Of a DNA stretch of 64,000 nucleotides, positions 9,024-19,759 are shown piece by piece; position 1 is the first letter of the stretch; every line of letters starts with the position of its first letter. The notes beneath the pieces were generated by a model, which was not told where the DNA came from, searched no databases, and was given only the letters and a program-made list of their open reading frames with translations. Source of the stretch: Locusta migratoria (Eukaryota > Arthropoda > Insecta > Orthoptera > Acrididae); assembly GCA_026315105.1 (NCBI GenBank), contig CM048750.1:401794502-401858501 (forward strand), read 5' to 3'. The translations under genes were made by a program, and so were the position numbers.

Positions 9024-10205
9024 TTATGCATTAACAATTAGAACATTGCATATTAAATTTGCAACAGTAACTTAAGGGCTGCAACCACTATTCAGTCCCG
9101 CCCTCGCCACTTACACCGCCCCCACCGACAGTCTTAAAGATTGCTTGCCACAGCAGACGAACGTTTGGAAATAGCGTGCGTTAGATAATAAACGGAATGT
9201 AACGGTAACAAACGCTACAAATACTCTTTCAGTAACACTACAACAACAGCAGAAGACATATTGTGTATAAAAAGAATTGGAATTTTCTGGTGGAAATAGC
9301 GAAAATCGGCAAAGACGTCTAGCACAACGTCTGAGTAGAAACTAAAGATTTCCAACACACAAGGCATTGTAATGAACATAGCGAAAGCCGCTATGTCAGT
9401 CAGCCACAGTTATAACAGCAGCAAGCTGTTCGGAATGCGTGTAAATATACATCTGCAAGCACTGTTAATATTCGTCCGGAGCGCAGACCAATGAATAACA
9501 AACACACACACACAGTGCTCTCTCGGCAGGCTACATAAAACAAATGTATGCTAAATGTTTAAACAAAATTCATAACGTTTTAAGCATTTTCTCTCAAAAA
9601 CACCGAAGTTACATCTCCAAATGATCAAAACCTTCTACACAAGATCTCTGCAGACACACCACTTTGACAAGGATAGCACGAATTGCATTTATTTAAACAC
9701 ACTACGATGGAACTGAGCCAGACCTAAAGTTCCAAAATTTGATACTCTCTCTCTTTATCGATCATGCCCTGTTATGTGTCCTTAGAACGAGGTATAGCTG
9801 CGCCTTCCGAGAATTCGGGTAGTTTAATTTTACCTCTTATGTCCTTGCTACAGCAGTACGCTGCTCTACACAGCCTCCTTCCAAGCGAAATTCATGGGTG
9901 GGTACTAAGTACTTGCACATACCCAGTTTGTTAAAAAAAATCCCAACAAATTCGTGTGGAATGCCTAACAACAACACACAATCAGACATTGCTTCATAAC
10001 GTACACAGCACAGAGTTGAAGTACATAATTCTAAATCCACCTTTCAAGCTCTATCGCAACACAACATCATCTACAACTTAAACAGATACTGCAGTGCGTA
10101 TTTTAAACACTTTTTACTCAAATTCTATCCCAACTAGCCTACGACACTATGTAACAACAACCATCTCCAACCCACCGACAGAACTGCAACACTAACCTAT
10201 AACAA
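9024..10205. other. no gene recognised
   Basis: No convincing coding sequence. A short degenerate CA-rich stretch near 9500-9512 is the only simple repeat. Confidence 0.5.
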
Positions 10206-10216
10206 ACAGCTCTTTT

Positions 10217-10395
10217 TAAATGTTTGTAAATATAAGAGCCTTAACGACATTTGCCATTATTCCCTACGCTTGCAAACTACTTACATTAAGGACAACACAC
10301 AAACACCCATGCCCGAGGGAGGATTCGAACCCTAACGGCGAACGGCTGCGTGCTCCGCAGCTTGACGCCTTAGTGCGCACGGCTATTCTGGCGCG
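10217..10395 (-). mobile_element. tRNA-derived SINE
   Basis: On the minus strand the copy has a tRNA-like head and a box-B-like ggttcgaatcc (complement at about 10321-10332). The tail is AT-rich, ending in the complement of taaatgtttgtaaa. An 11-bp TSD, acagctctttt, is present at 10206-10216 and 10396-10406. The body is more diverged than in the SINE dimer, so this is an older or different subfamily. Confidence 0.8.
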
Positions 10396-10406
10396 ACAGC
10401 TCTTTT

Positions 10407-10839
10407 CTACTAAAGTTCTAAACTAACTAGCAAGCGGCGACAATCTAGGTATCTCTGCATCTAACCCGAAACCCACATCGCGAAAACGATACAGCGCTAC
10501 AACAGCTTACAACACATTATATCCAACTCTAACCCTTTTTAGGGAATACCGATCCCACAGATAGATTATTTACACATCAAAACCAAAGGATTACAACACA
10601 TCCAACCCTTTTTTTAGGACAAAACGATCCCACATGATAATATAAACAAATATTACTCGAAATATGCTTTTTGCGTGATCATTCTATACGAAGAACCACG
10701 TGTTGCACCGATCCTCATACACAACAGACCAAGGGCCATTCGTCTTATCTTCTACGAAAAAACAAGAAGTAACGTTCGAATATGTAAATTATATGCACGG
10801 AAGGTTAAGTTCTCACGCCTCCTTGACACACCATCTCTG
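10407..10839. other. no gene recognised
   Basis: Unassigned DNA upstream of the Penelope-like element. The motif aacccttttt occurs twice (about 10527 and 10602) with similar neighbours (acgatcccaca, ccgatcccaca), hinting at a short duplicated unit. Confidence 0.4.
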
Positions 10840-12510
10840 CAGGTTCCGTGCAAGACTGTCATCAATCTGAGTGGCATGGAGTTGAGTGATGATGCGGTCT
10901 CGGTTTTGGAGAAAGGACTCAACTTTGCTACTACCCCCAAGTTCACACCGGTCGCAGAAATTATTAGTGCTGTTGAACAGGTTGCAGCTCGACTTCCGCC
11001 TGAATCAGCTGAGAAACTTGTCGTGCGTTGACGAAATCCAAGCCCATGAAGTCGAACATCACTAGTAAAGAGAGGGCCGCCATTCGTGACATGAGGGAGC
11101 GCCCTGAAATTGTTCTTACCGACTGACAAAGGCAACGCTACGGTTGTTGTCTCCCATAAGGACTACACTGAAACGATGCAGAGCCTGCTAAATGATGATT
11201 CCTACCGGAAGATCAGCGTTGACCCCACAAAGAAGATGGAGAACAAGACGAGGGTGCTTCTCAAGGATGCGGATTTACCGGAGGGTGTCGCCAAGAAACT
11301 GCTACCTCAAGGTCCGGTACCGCCAAGACTTTATGGACTCCCTAAGGTTCACAAAGATGGGCTGCCCATTGTCGTAACATCAGAGCACCTACATATTTGT
11401 TGGCCAAATACTTGATGGGAATATTAAGTCTTTATGTGGGTAAATGCCCTCATCATATTCGTGGATTTTGTTAAACGCCTTAACAGCTTCAGGCTGGATG
11501 AGTCAGATATCATGGCGAGTTTTGACGTCGTTTCGTTGTTTACGAGGGTGCCCCTTCGAGAGTCACTAGATTTGATTGGTCAGAAGTTTGACGAGAAGAC
11601 CACCGAACCTTTTAGGCATGTCTTGACCTACACGTATTTTCTTTTCAGTGGCGAATACTACGAACAAACGGAGGGAGTCGCCATGGGTAGCCCTCTCTGC
11701 CCTGTGGTTGCAAGTTTGTACATGGAGAATTTCGAAGAGGAAGCCCTGGCATCATCTGAATGGAAACTTACTTGATTTTTCCGTTACGTGAATGACACTT
11801 TCGTCATCTGGCCACATGGTATGGATAAACTCCTTGACTTCCTTACACATCTGAACTCCATACACCCCAGCATCAAATTCATTATGGAGACTGAAACGGA
11901 GGGTAAATTGCCGTTCCTTGACGTCTTGGTCAAGAGAAGAGCTGATGGCACCCTTGGTCATGGTGTGTATCGGAAGACAACGCACACTGATCTGTATTTA
12001 CACACAGACAGCTGTCACCACCCTTCACAGAGGAATGGGGTACTTAAAGCTCTAGTACATAGGGCGCGCACTATCTACGACGCAGAGATTCTACCCCAGG
12101 AATTGGAACACCTGAGAACTGTATTCCGAAAAAATGGGTACTCAGAGTGGCAGATTCAGCGGGCTCTCCGCCCAACCACTACAGCACAACCTGTGGAAAC
12201 GGATGAAAACACGAGGGAGGATGTAGGCACTGCATTCATTCCATATACCGGCACACTCTCGGGGAAGGTCGCCCGCATTTTGAAGAAACACCAGGATGGA
12301 ACTGTCTTTTATCCGCCGAATAAAATTCGTGCTCTGGTGGGGAGCGCCAAAGATGATCTCGGTTTGAGGAAGGCCGGCGTGTACCAGATTCCGTGTCAGT
12401 GTGGCAAGTCATACATTGGACAGACGATGCATACCATCAAGGATCGATGTGTTGAACACCAGAGGCACACACGATTGATGTATCCGAGCAAGTCGGCGGT
12501 CGCTGAAAAT
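10840..12510 (+). pseudogene. Penelope-like retroelement: RT plus GIY-YIG endonuclease, inactivated
   Basis: Broken reading frames follow the order of a Penelope-like element. An N-terminal conserved segment (VINLSGMELS, near 10858) is followed by RT motifs LPTDKGNATVVV (11110), YGLPKVHKDG (11330), FDVVSLFTRVP (11520) and GVAMGSPLCPVVASL (11675). Next comes RYVNDTFVIW (11782), where the catalytic YxDD has become YVND. A GIY-YIG endonuclease (GVYQIPCQCGKSYIGQT, about 12378-12428) follows. Stops and frameshifts near 11030, 11100, 11415 and 11773 inactivate it. The 3' end is cut at about 12510, where an antisense CR1 fragment begins. The conceptual tail after that point is CR1 read backwards. 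Confidence 0.85.
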
Positions 12511-13160
12511 TGTATGGGACCTATAACGCTTCCCTGGGGAACGCCAGATATCACTTCTGTTTTACTGGGTGACTTACCGTCAATTACAACGAACTGTGTC
12601 CTTTCTGACAGGAAATCGTGAACCCAATCGTACAATTGGGGAGATATTCCATAAGCACGCAATTTCATTAGAACCTGCTTGTGGGGTACAGCGTCAAAAG
12701 CCTTCCAGAAATCCAGAAATATTGAATTTATTTGAGATCCCTTGTGGATGGCACTTATCACTTCATGTGAATAAAGGGAAAGCTGTGTTTCGCAAGAACG
12801 ATACTTTCTGAATCCGTGTTGACTACTGGTTAATAGGCCGTTCTCTTCGAGGCAGTTCATAATGTTCGAACAAAGTATACGTTCCAAAATCCTACTGCAA
12901 ATCGACGTCAATGAGATTGGCCTGTAATTTTGGGGACCACTCCTATTGCCTTTCTTGAATATTGGAGTAACTTGAGCAACTTTCCAGTCTTTGGGTACGG
13001 ATCTTTCGCTGAGTGATAGGTTGTAAATGATAGCTAAGTATGGAGCTATTGCCTCAGCATACTCTGAGAGGAATCTAGTTGGTATACCATCTGCCCCGGA
13101 AGATTTGTTTTTGTTTATTGACTTAAGTTGTTTTACTACTCCAGGAACTGTGTTCAAAGT
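12511..13160 (-). pseudogene. internal CR1 LINE reverse-transcriptase fragment
   Basis: On the minus strand the frame encodes the RT region VVKQLKSINKNKSSG, VAQVTPIFKKGN, NYRPISLTS, GFRKYRSCETQ, FLDFWKAFDAV and ends in GVPQGSVIGP, just before the catalytic FADD. It is close to the CR1 at 2541-5976 (FLDFQKAFDTV there). Both ends are truncated: one at the Penelope-like element (about 12510), the other at the Gypsy fragment (about 13160). Lacking a 3' UTR and tail, it is not a simple target-primed insertion. It is probably a remnant left by later deletions. Confidence 0.85.
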
Positions 13161-15815
13161 ATAGTGGGTTATTCGCGGAAGGTATAGGATGTTCATCTAG
13201 TTTCTTTGCGCACGTCTCACTCAAAGACAATGCCAAACCGAAGTTTCGCAAAGCCAGACCTGTGCCGATCGCAATCCGTGATCAAGTAGCAGCGGAACTA
13301 CGACGTTGGCAAGATAATGGAGTCATTAAGACAATTTCTGCCAGCCAATGGGCGTCACCCCTAGTGATCATACGGAAACCTTCTGGCCAGTTACGGTTGT
13401 GTGCCGATTTTAAATCGATGGTGAACCCGCAGACAATTATAGATACGTATCCATTACCTCGTCCGGAGGAATTAATGGACAGGCTTGGTGAAGCGCGGTT
13501 CTTTTCCAAAATTGACCTAGCGGAGGCCTATTTGCAGGTACCATTGGACGAATGTTCTAAGAAGTTTTTTGTGATCAATACACATGCCGGCCTCTTTGAG
13601 CTCCAAAGACTTCCGTTTGGGAGTGCATCAGCACCGGCAATTTTTCAGAGGTTTTTAGAACAATTGACAGCGTCGGTCCATGTTGTTCGAACTACCTTGA
13701 TAACATCGTGGTGTCAGGTAGCACGGCGGAAGAACACTTAGCAAATCTTGAGAGCTTATTCAAAGTATTGGCGGCAGAGAGCCTCAAATGCAATAAGGAT
13801 AAATGCTCGTTCTTCCAGACAGAAATTGAGTTTCTTGGCCACGTAATAAATGCTCAGGGAATCCACCCATTGCAAGCGCACCTACGTGCTATCAAGGACT
13901 TGCCTCCGCCCAACAATATCCAGGAACTGCAGGCAGTGGTGGGAAAATTGAATTATTATTTTCGATTTATTCTTCAGGCCTCGCAAATTGCGGCGCTCTT
14001 GCACCGGCTGCGTCGCAAAAATGTCCCATTTGTGTGGTCCAACGACTGTCAAGTGGCATTCGACAGACTCAAACATGCTTTGCTTAGTGATGCTTGTTTA
14101 ACACGTTTGGATCCTAACAAAGCGGTAGTTCTGGCTGTGGACGCATCCTCGTAAGGATTAGGTGCGGTTTTGTCCCACAGGGTCGGATCGGTGGACCGTC
14201 CGATTGCCTTTGCATCGAAGCTTTTGACAAAAACCCAGGAAAACTAAAGTCAGATAGAAAAAGAGGCTTTAGCTATCGTATATGGGGTCACGAAGTTTCA
14301 CCACTACTTGTACGGCCGCAAATTCTACTTGCTTACTGACCATAAACCTTTAACTTCGCTGTTGAGTCCCAGCAAGGCAGTTCCGCCAAGGACGGCACAA
14401 AAATTGCAACGATGGGCCTTGCTTTTGTCTACCTACAATTACGAGATCATGTATCGCCCCACGACGCAGCATGCCAACGCGGACGCTTTGTCCTGCTTGC
14501 CTGTAGGACAGGACACACAGTTTGACTCGTTATACGCGGCATGCTTGCACAGTGATGCCGCCGACGCATCGGTTGTTCAGGATTTTCCTTCAGATCATCG
14601 CCGCATAGCCCAAGCAACTGCCGCCGATGCAGATTTGCGTGTGCTCCTGCAATTTGTCCGCTCTGGTTGGCCCACAAGATCGAAGGATATTGCTTCACCA
14701 TTTGTGCATCGTTTTCTTGCGCAGAGACATGCATTGTCTGTCAGACAAGGGGTACTTTTGTTACATACCGACAGTGACCAGACTAGAGTGCTTGTTCCCC
14801 GGTCCCTCCGACAGGAAGTGCTTCAGTTGTTACATCAGGGACACTGGGGTACGGTCCGGAGTAAGCAGTTAGCCCGACGTCATTGCACGTGGCCAGGAAT
14901 GGACTTGCAAATTGAGAATATGACGTCACGCTGCACCGCGTGCGCGGAGCACCGACCGGCCCCACCGCAACGTTTTCTTGCGTGGCCGCACCCCAGCGGT
15001 CCCTGGCAGCGTCTACACTTGGATTATGCTGGACCCTTTTGGAATACCCGACGGTTGGTGGTAGTTGACGCCTTCAGTAGATTCCCGTTTGTCGTCCCCA
15101 TGACATCGACATCGGCAGCCAGTACAATCAGTGCCTTGACTTCCAACTTTGCATTGAAGGGTTACCAGAAACTCTTGTCTCAGGCAATGGACCTCAATTC
15201 GTTTCACATGAATTCAGACAGTTTTTCCGGGTGAACGGTATTGAGCATGTCACCACCGCGCCGTTTCACCCCCAGTCTAATGGAGAGGCAGAACGGTTTG
15301 TACGATCCGTTAAACCACACACGGACAAGCTCCGCGGAATTCATTCCAGGGAACGAGCGTTGCAATTATTCCTTTCTACGTAGCGCACGATGCCACGTGA
15401 CGGACCTTCGCCGGCCGAACTGCTGCACGGCCGCCCGCATTGGACACTGCATTTGCTGCAGTCTCCCACACGCAGTACGGGGCAGTTTTCAGGTGGGCGA
15501 TCCCGTACTCCTTCGCACCTTCCGGGGACGGCAACGCTGGGAACCCGATATCGTTCAGTGCGTGCCGGGGCGCGACACGTTTTTGATCTTGTCCTCTGCC
15601 ACAGGGTTGCGGTGCCAAGCTAATCAGCTGCGCTCGCGTCGAATGCGTGACCCTGCCGCTCAGCTTTTGCTTTCAGATCGATCACGCAGCCGGGGTCCGC
15701 AAAACGCCCCAAGCAGCGCCGCAGCCAGAGGTGGTCGACGCCTCCCGCTGCCGTCGTCGCAGCTCGCACCGCCGGTCCAGCAACCGCGGTCGCGGTCGCC
15801 GCAGACAAAGACTAT
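13161..15815 (+). pseudogene. Ty3/Gypsy pol, part 1 (RT, RNase H, integrase), inactivated
   Basis: The pol order is RT, RNase H, integrase. RT motifs: SQWASPLVIIRKPSG, LRLCADFKSMV, FFSKIDLAEAYLQ, LPFGSASAPAIFQ. The active site reads YLDN (near 13697) instead of YLDD, in a frame shifted from the preceding part. RNase H shows VLAVDASS, then FYLLTDHKPL and NADALSCLP. The integrase has an HHCC zinc region with CTAC (about 14930) and the first core Asp in LDYAGPFW (15022). A frameshift near 15165 moves the rest, including HPQSNGEAERFV with the core Glu, to another frame. The proline- and serine-rich C-terminus is broken at about 15815 by a CR1 and resumes at 17246. Gag and the 5' LTR are absent. 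Confidence 0.88.
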
Positions 15816-15824
15816 TCTGCGGCA

Positions 15825-17168
15825 TTGGCCCCCTACTTAGCTTGCATTTATAGCGAATCTTTAATTCAGCGCAAAGTTCCTAGTGATTGGAAAAAAGCGC
15901 AGGTGACTCCCGTGTATAAGAAAGGAAAGAGAACTGACCCATACAATTACAGGCCAATATCGTTGACATCGGTTTCATGTAGAATTTTAGAGCATATTCT
16001 CAGTTCGAATATAGTAAATTTCCTTGAAACGGAAAAGCTTCTTTCCATGAATCAGCACGGGTTTAGGAAACATCGTTCATGTGAAACTCAGCTTGCCCTT
16101 TTCTCACATGACATCTTGCGAGCCATGGACGAAGGGCAACAGGCGGATTGTGTTTTTCTCGACTTCAAAAAGGCGTTCGACACGGTGCCACACTGCAGAC
16201 TGCTAACGAAGATACGAGCTTATGGAATAGGTTCACAGATTTGTGACTGGCTGGAAGACTTCCTAAGTAATAGAACGCAGTACGTTGTTCTCGACGGCGA
16301 GTGTTCATCAGAGACGAGTGTATCGTCAGGCGTGCCCCAGGGGAGTGTGATAGGACCGCTATTATTTTCTATCTATATAAATGATCTGATGGACAGAGTA
16401 AGTTGTAATTTGCGGCTGTTTGCTGATGATGCTGTGGTGTATGGGAGGGTGTCGTCTGTAACTGACTGTAATAGCATACAGGTTGACTTAGACAAAATTT
16501 CTAGTTGGTGCGAAGAATGGCAGCTAGCTCTCAATGTAGAAAAATGTAAGGTGATGCGCATGAATAGGAAAAATAATCCCAGAATGTACGCATACAGCAT
16601 CAGTAGTGAGCTTCTTGATGCGGTCGCGTCGTTCAAATATCTATTCGTAACATTGCAGAGCGATATGAAATGGAACGAGCATGTAAGGACAGTTGTGAGT
16701 AAGGCAGACAGCCGACTTCGGTTTATTGGGAGAATTTTGGGAAGATGTACTTCAACTGTAAAGGAGACCGCGTATAAAACGCTTGTACGACCACGTCTTG
16801 AGTATTGCTCAAGTATTTGGGACCCGCAGCAGATCGGTTTGAAGGAAGACATAGAGGCGGTTCAGAGGCTAGCAGCTAGATTTGTTACCGGTAGGTTCGA
16901 CCAATGCGCGAGTGTCACGGAAATGCTCCGGCAACTCAATTGGGGATCGCTGGAAGAAAGACGACGTTCTTTTCGTGAATTTCTGTTAAGTAAATTTAGA
17001 GGGCCGGAATTTGAAGCTGAGTGTAGTACGATCTTGCTGCCGCCTACTTACATTTCGCGTAAAGATCACAAAGACAAGATAAGAGAAATTAGGGCTCGTA
17101 CGGAGGCATATAGGCATTCTTTTTTTCCTCGTTCAATTTGGGAGTGGAATAGGAAAGGAAATGCCTAG
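15825..17168 (+). CDS. CR1 ORF2 C-terminal half (reverse transcriptase), uninterrupted
   Basis: A 447-codon open frame covers RT and the C-terminal region: VTPVYKKGKR, NYRPISLTS, GFRKHRSCETQ, FLDFKKAFDTV, GVPQGSVIGPLL, LRLFADDAV with both catalytic Asp residues, then YCSSIWDP, RLAARFV and PRSIWEWN. The endonuclease is missing through 5' truncation, so it is not a working element despite the open frame. The first ATG is in-frame LINE sequence, not a natural start. Confidence 0.85.
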   Translation: MAPYLACIYSESLIQRKVPSDWKKAQVTPVYKKGKRTDPYNYRPISLTSVSCRILEHILSSNIVNFLETEKLLSMNQHGFRKHRSCETQLALFSHDILRAMDEGQQADCVFLDFKKAFDTVPHCRLLTKIRAYGIGSQICDWLEDFLSNRTQYVVLDGECSSETSVSSGVPQGSVIGPLLFSIYINDLMDRVSCNLRLFADDAVVYGRVSSVTDCNSIQVDLDKISSWCEEWQLALNVEKCKVMRMNRKNNPRMYAYSISSELLDAVASFKYLFVTLQSDMKWNEHVRTVVSKADSRLRFIGRILGRCTSTVKETAYKTLVRPRLEYCSSIWDPQQIGLKEDIEAVQRLAARFVTGRFDQCASVTEMLRQLNWGSLEERRRSFREFLLSKFRGPEFEAECSTILLPPTYISRKDHKDKIREIRARTEAYRHSFFPRSIWEWNRKGNA

Positions 17169-17185
17169 TAGTGGTACAGTGTACC

Positions 17186-17217
17186 CTCCGCCACGCACCT
17201 TACGGTGAATTGCGGAG
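17186..17217 (+). other. CR1 3'-UTR stem-loop (second copy)
   Basis: CTCCGC (17186-17191) pairs with GCGGAG (17212-17217), and inner CAC/GTG pairs around a six-base loop. The layout is identical to 5914-5945, with a compensatory base change. Confidence 0.65.
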
Positions 17218-17245
17218 TATGGATGTAGATGTAGATGTAGACGTC

Positions 17246-17560
17246 GCCTCGGCGCCCCGCCTCCCTGCTGCAGTCCCAGCGTCTGTCGCCCTGGACGTCG
17301 GCGTGCGCCCTTCCCTCGGTTTCCTTGGGAGCGCAGGGTGAATACCGGGGCGCGGACGGGAGCCTGTCGCCGGCTGAAGTCTCGGCTTCCGCCCCCTCAA
17401 TAACGTCGTCGTCCAAATCTCCCCTCCGACGTCGTTGCGGACAACAGCCCTACAAGATGACGGCACGACATTTTGGGGGGGATAGACATCGTCGACGGGG
17501 TCGTCATATAGAGGCGCCACATGATAGACAAGTGGAGCAGGTGCGCCCTCTAGAGTAATT
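17246..17560 (+). pseudogene. Ty3/Gypsy pol, part 2 (C-terminal tail after the CR1 insertion)
   Basis: GC-rich sequence translating as a serine-, proline- and arginine-rich tail (SAPSITSSSKSPLRR, CGQQPYKMTARHFGG) that ends at a stop near 17558. It continues in frame with the region before the CR1. Such tails occur at the pol C-terminus of some Gypsy elements. It is assigned by position and frame rather than by a diagnostic motif. Confidence 0.6.
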
Positions 17561-17790
17561 GGAGAAACGTTGAACAGTGCCGCGGAGTAGTTCACTTCTG
17601 GCAGGGGACTCCGACTAGCAACTTGTTTTAGTGCGCCTGTTTTGTGGACTGATGCTGGGATTGTAATCACGTCCGTGGACAAGTGATGCGATGATTTGGG
17701 AGAACTCTTAAGTTATGTTAAAGTGGCACCTGCCGCCGATGAGTGTTAATACCAAGTTAAGTGTTTATCTAATAAATTATCATCTATTAT
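17561..17790 (+). other. possible LTR remnant of the first Gypsy element
   Basis: Non-coding stretch after the pol stop with an AATAAA signal near 17770. It lies between the end of one Gypsy pol and the start of another. Clear TG...CA ends and a partner LTR were not found, so this is a positional guess. Confidence 0.3.
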
Positions 17791-19292
17791 AAATGCTCTT
17801 GAGGTTGCAGAGTTCCAATCGGCCCTACTCCCACGTCCTCGGCCCCAGTCAGTTGCTCCATTACGAGAGCGAGTCCGTAACTGCAGATGGCAACGCGGAG
17901 GAACACAACACTACCGACGTTGTCCATGTTGAGGGAGAGCTTAACGTCCCAGCAGATGCTCTCTCTCGCACTGAGGTGATTTCTAGTTCAATCGATCATG
18001 AGGTACTGGCCTATGCACAACAGTCTGACAACGATCTGCAAGAACTGTTGTCACAGCTATCTAGTCTTCAGCTACATCGCATTCAAGTGCCATCAACGAA
18101 TGTGCTACTATACTATGACGTCTCTACAGCAAAGCTACGGCCCTTTGTGACAAGCAGCTTTCGACAGCAAGCAGTCGCGTCACTGCAAAACCTGTCTCAT
18201 CCTGGTGTCTGTGCTACAACACAACTGGTGAAAAAGACTTTTGTGTGGCCTTATATTGACAAGGACTGTAAGGCCATTGTCTACGTAACAAAATCACTCA
18301 CCGTGTTAATTCACGGCTCGGCACGTTCGTTCCACCTAACCAACGTTTCGAACATGTCCATATTGACATCATAGGACCGTTGCCACCATCGAACGGGTAC
18401 ACTTATTGCCTCACTGCCAAAGACAGATTCACTCGCTAGCCAGAGGTATTCACCATGTCCGACATCACCGCCGAGAATCGCAACTACGTTCTTCCAGGGA
18501 TGGATTGCCCGTTTTGGCGTACCATTCCGCATTACCACCGGCCAGGCCAGACAGTTTGAATCCTACCTTTTCCAAGCACTTGCTATCCTGTTAGGCACGA
18601 AGCTCATACGGACAGCTGCTTATTATCAGGCAGTGAATGGTTTAGTGGAACGCTTCCACCGTCAACTGAACGCATCTCTTCGATGTCATGAGTCACAGCG
18701 CTGGACTGAGACGCTACCGATCGTGTTACTGGGCCTACACACAGCCATCAAAGACGATCTGAGAACAACCGCAGCTGACATGGTCTGTGGGCAACCTATT
18801 CGACTACCTGGGGAGTTCCTCTGTAACATGCCAGACACTATCGTTGATGCATCAGACTTCATCAGGAAACTACACTCACACATACGACAACTTCGGCCCG
18901 TTACAGCAAGAGAACAAGTGACTCGCCGCCCATTCATCTTTGCAGATTTGTCGAACTGGAAACAAGTGTTCATTCAACATGATGCGGTGCGTAAGCCTTT
19001 CCAACCGCCATATGACGGACCATATATAGTACTGAGCAGAGGGGAGAAAACTTTTAAAGTTGATGTTATGGGGACAGCAACAACAGTTTCCATCGGCCGC
19101 CTCAAACCCGTCTTCAACAGTGCTGCTGCTGATGTAAATGATCCACCAACCACAACGTCTGAAGACATGACAGGACCAACTGCTTCCCTACCACCTGCCA
19201 CCAGCAAACCACTAACACCGAGTACTTCAACTGACAGCCCTACAACAACAAAACCAGTTGTCACTAGATCAGGGCGACAACGTCAAGTTTAA
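17791..19292 (+). pseudogene. second Ty3/Gypsy pol remnant (RNase H end and integrase)
   Basis: Starts near the end of RNase H (VVHVEGELNVPADALSR, about 17920). The integrase zinc region has lost most of its cysteines (LSHPGVCATTQLVKKTFVWP, about 18197). The core follows in fragments: the HVHIDIIGPLPPSNGYTYC segment with the first Asp (about 18350), a broken middle, and NGLVERFHRQL with the catalytic Glu (18637). The C-terminal stretch (PPYDGPYIVLSRGEKTF, GRLKPVF) and a threonine/proline-rich tail end at 19292. In-frame stops near 18372 and 18421 plus frame changes inactivate it. It differs from the Gypsy at 13161-17560. A polypurine tract and probable 3' LTR follow the SINE insertion. Confidence 0.85.
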
Positions 19293-19311
19293 TCTTAAAT
19301 ATCGTTAGCTC

Positions 19312-19510
19312 AAAATGTTCAAATGTTTGTTAAGATTATGGGACTTAACTACAGGGTCATCAGTCCCTAAACTTACAAACTACTTATGAACTAGCTATAA
19401 CTACGGACGGCACAAATATCCATGCCCGAGGGGGGATTCGAACCCCCGACCGTAGTGGCCGTGTAGATCGTGACTGAAGCGCCTCAGTCTCCTCGGCCAC
19501 CACGGCCGGC
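19312..19510 (-). mobile_element. tRNA-derived SINE between Gypsy pol and its 3' LTR
   Basis: Minus-strand copy of the SINE seen at 8605-9012, with the complement of ggttcgaatccc near 19434-19446. A perfect 12-bp TSD, tatcgttagctc, lies at 19300-19311 and 19511-19522. It inserted after the Gypsy stop codon and just before the polypurine tract, so it postdates the Gypsy insertion. Confidence 0.92.
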
Positions 19511-19524
19511 TATCGTTAGCTCTT

Positions 19525-19757
19525 AAGAGGGGAGTGATGTAGTGGTGGCGTCAAGTTTGTGCAGAGCTATACATCGAGATATACACGTGCGCGAGTCGAA
19601 CAGAGATTACATTCCTGTAATATCTTTGCTATTGCTCATTCATTTTTCTATATGTGTTTATTCTGTTTTTGTTTTTGTATTCTGTGATGGAAATATACGT
19701 TTATGTTACCCAAGAAATGTTGCTGTGAAATTAATTTAATTTTTCTCTAGTAACAGA
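19525..19757 (+). mobile_element. polypurine tract and probable 3' LTR of the second Gypsy
   Basis: A purine run, aagaggggag (19525-19534), is followed immediately by TGATGTAGTGG. This matches the usual arrangement of a polypurine primer followed by an LTR starting with TG. The right end is uncertain; a CA after ttttctctagtaacagaaca near 19757 is a candidate. The 5' LTR is missing, so LTR length cannot be checked. Confidence 0.45.
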
Positions 19758-19759
19758 AC

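Larger units (their letters stand above)
15816..17245 (+). mobile_element. CR1-type LINE, 5' truncated, inserted in Gypsy pol
   Basis: The copy starts inside the RT domain (ALAPYLACIYSES) and runs to a 3' UTR with the family hairpin (17186-17217) and a tail of GTAGAT units ending near 17240. The interrupted Gypsy frame (SPQTKT before, TSPRRPAS after) can be read across the insertion, which confirms the boundaries. About 1.4 kb remains. It belongs to a CR1 subfamily distinct from the copy at 2541-5976. Confidence 0.85.

Noticed and set aside
12511..12621. C-terminal end of the plus-strand frame that starts at 11788
   Set aside because: After about 12510 the frame reads antisense CR1 sequence; only the part before that belongs to the Penelope-like element.
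17200..17682. Minus-strand frame of 160 codons over the Gypsy tail
   Set aside because: GC-rich antisense of the Gypsy pol C-terminus; no recognisable domain.
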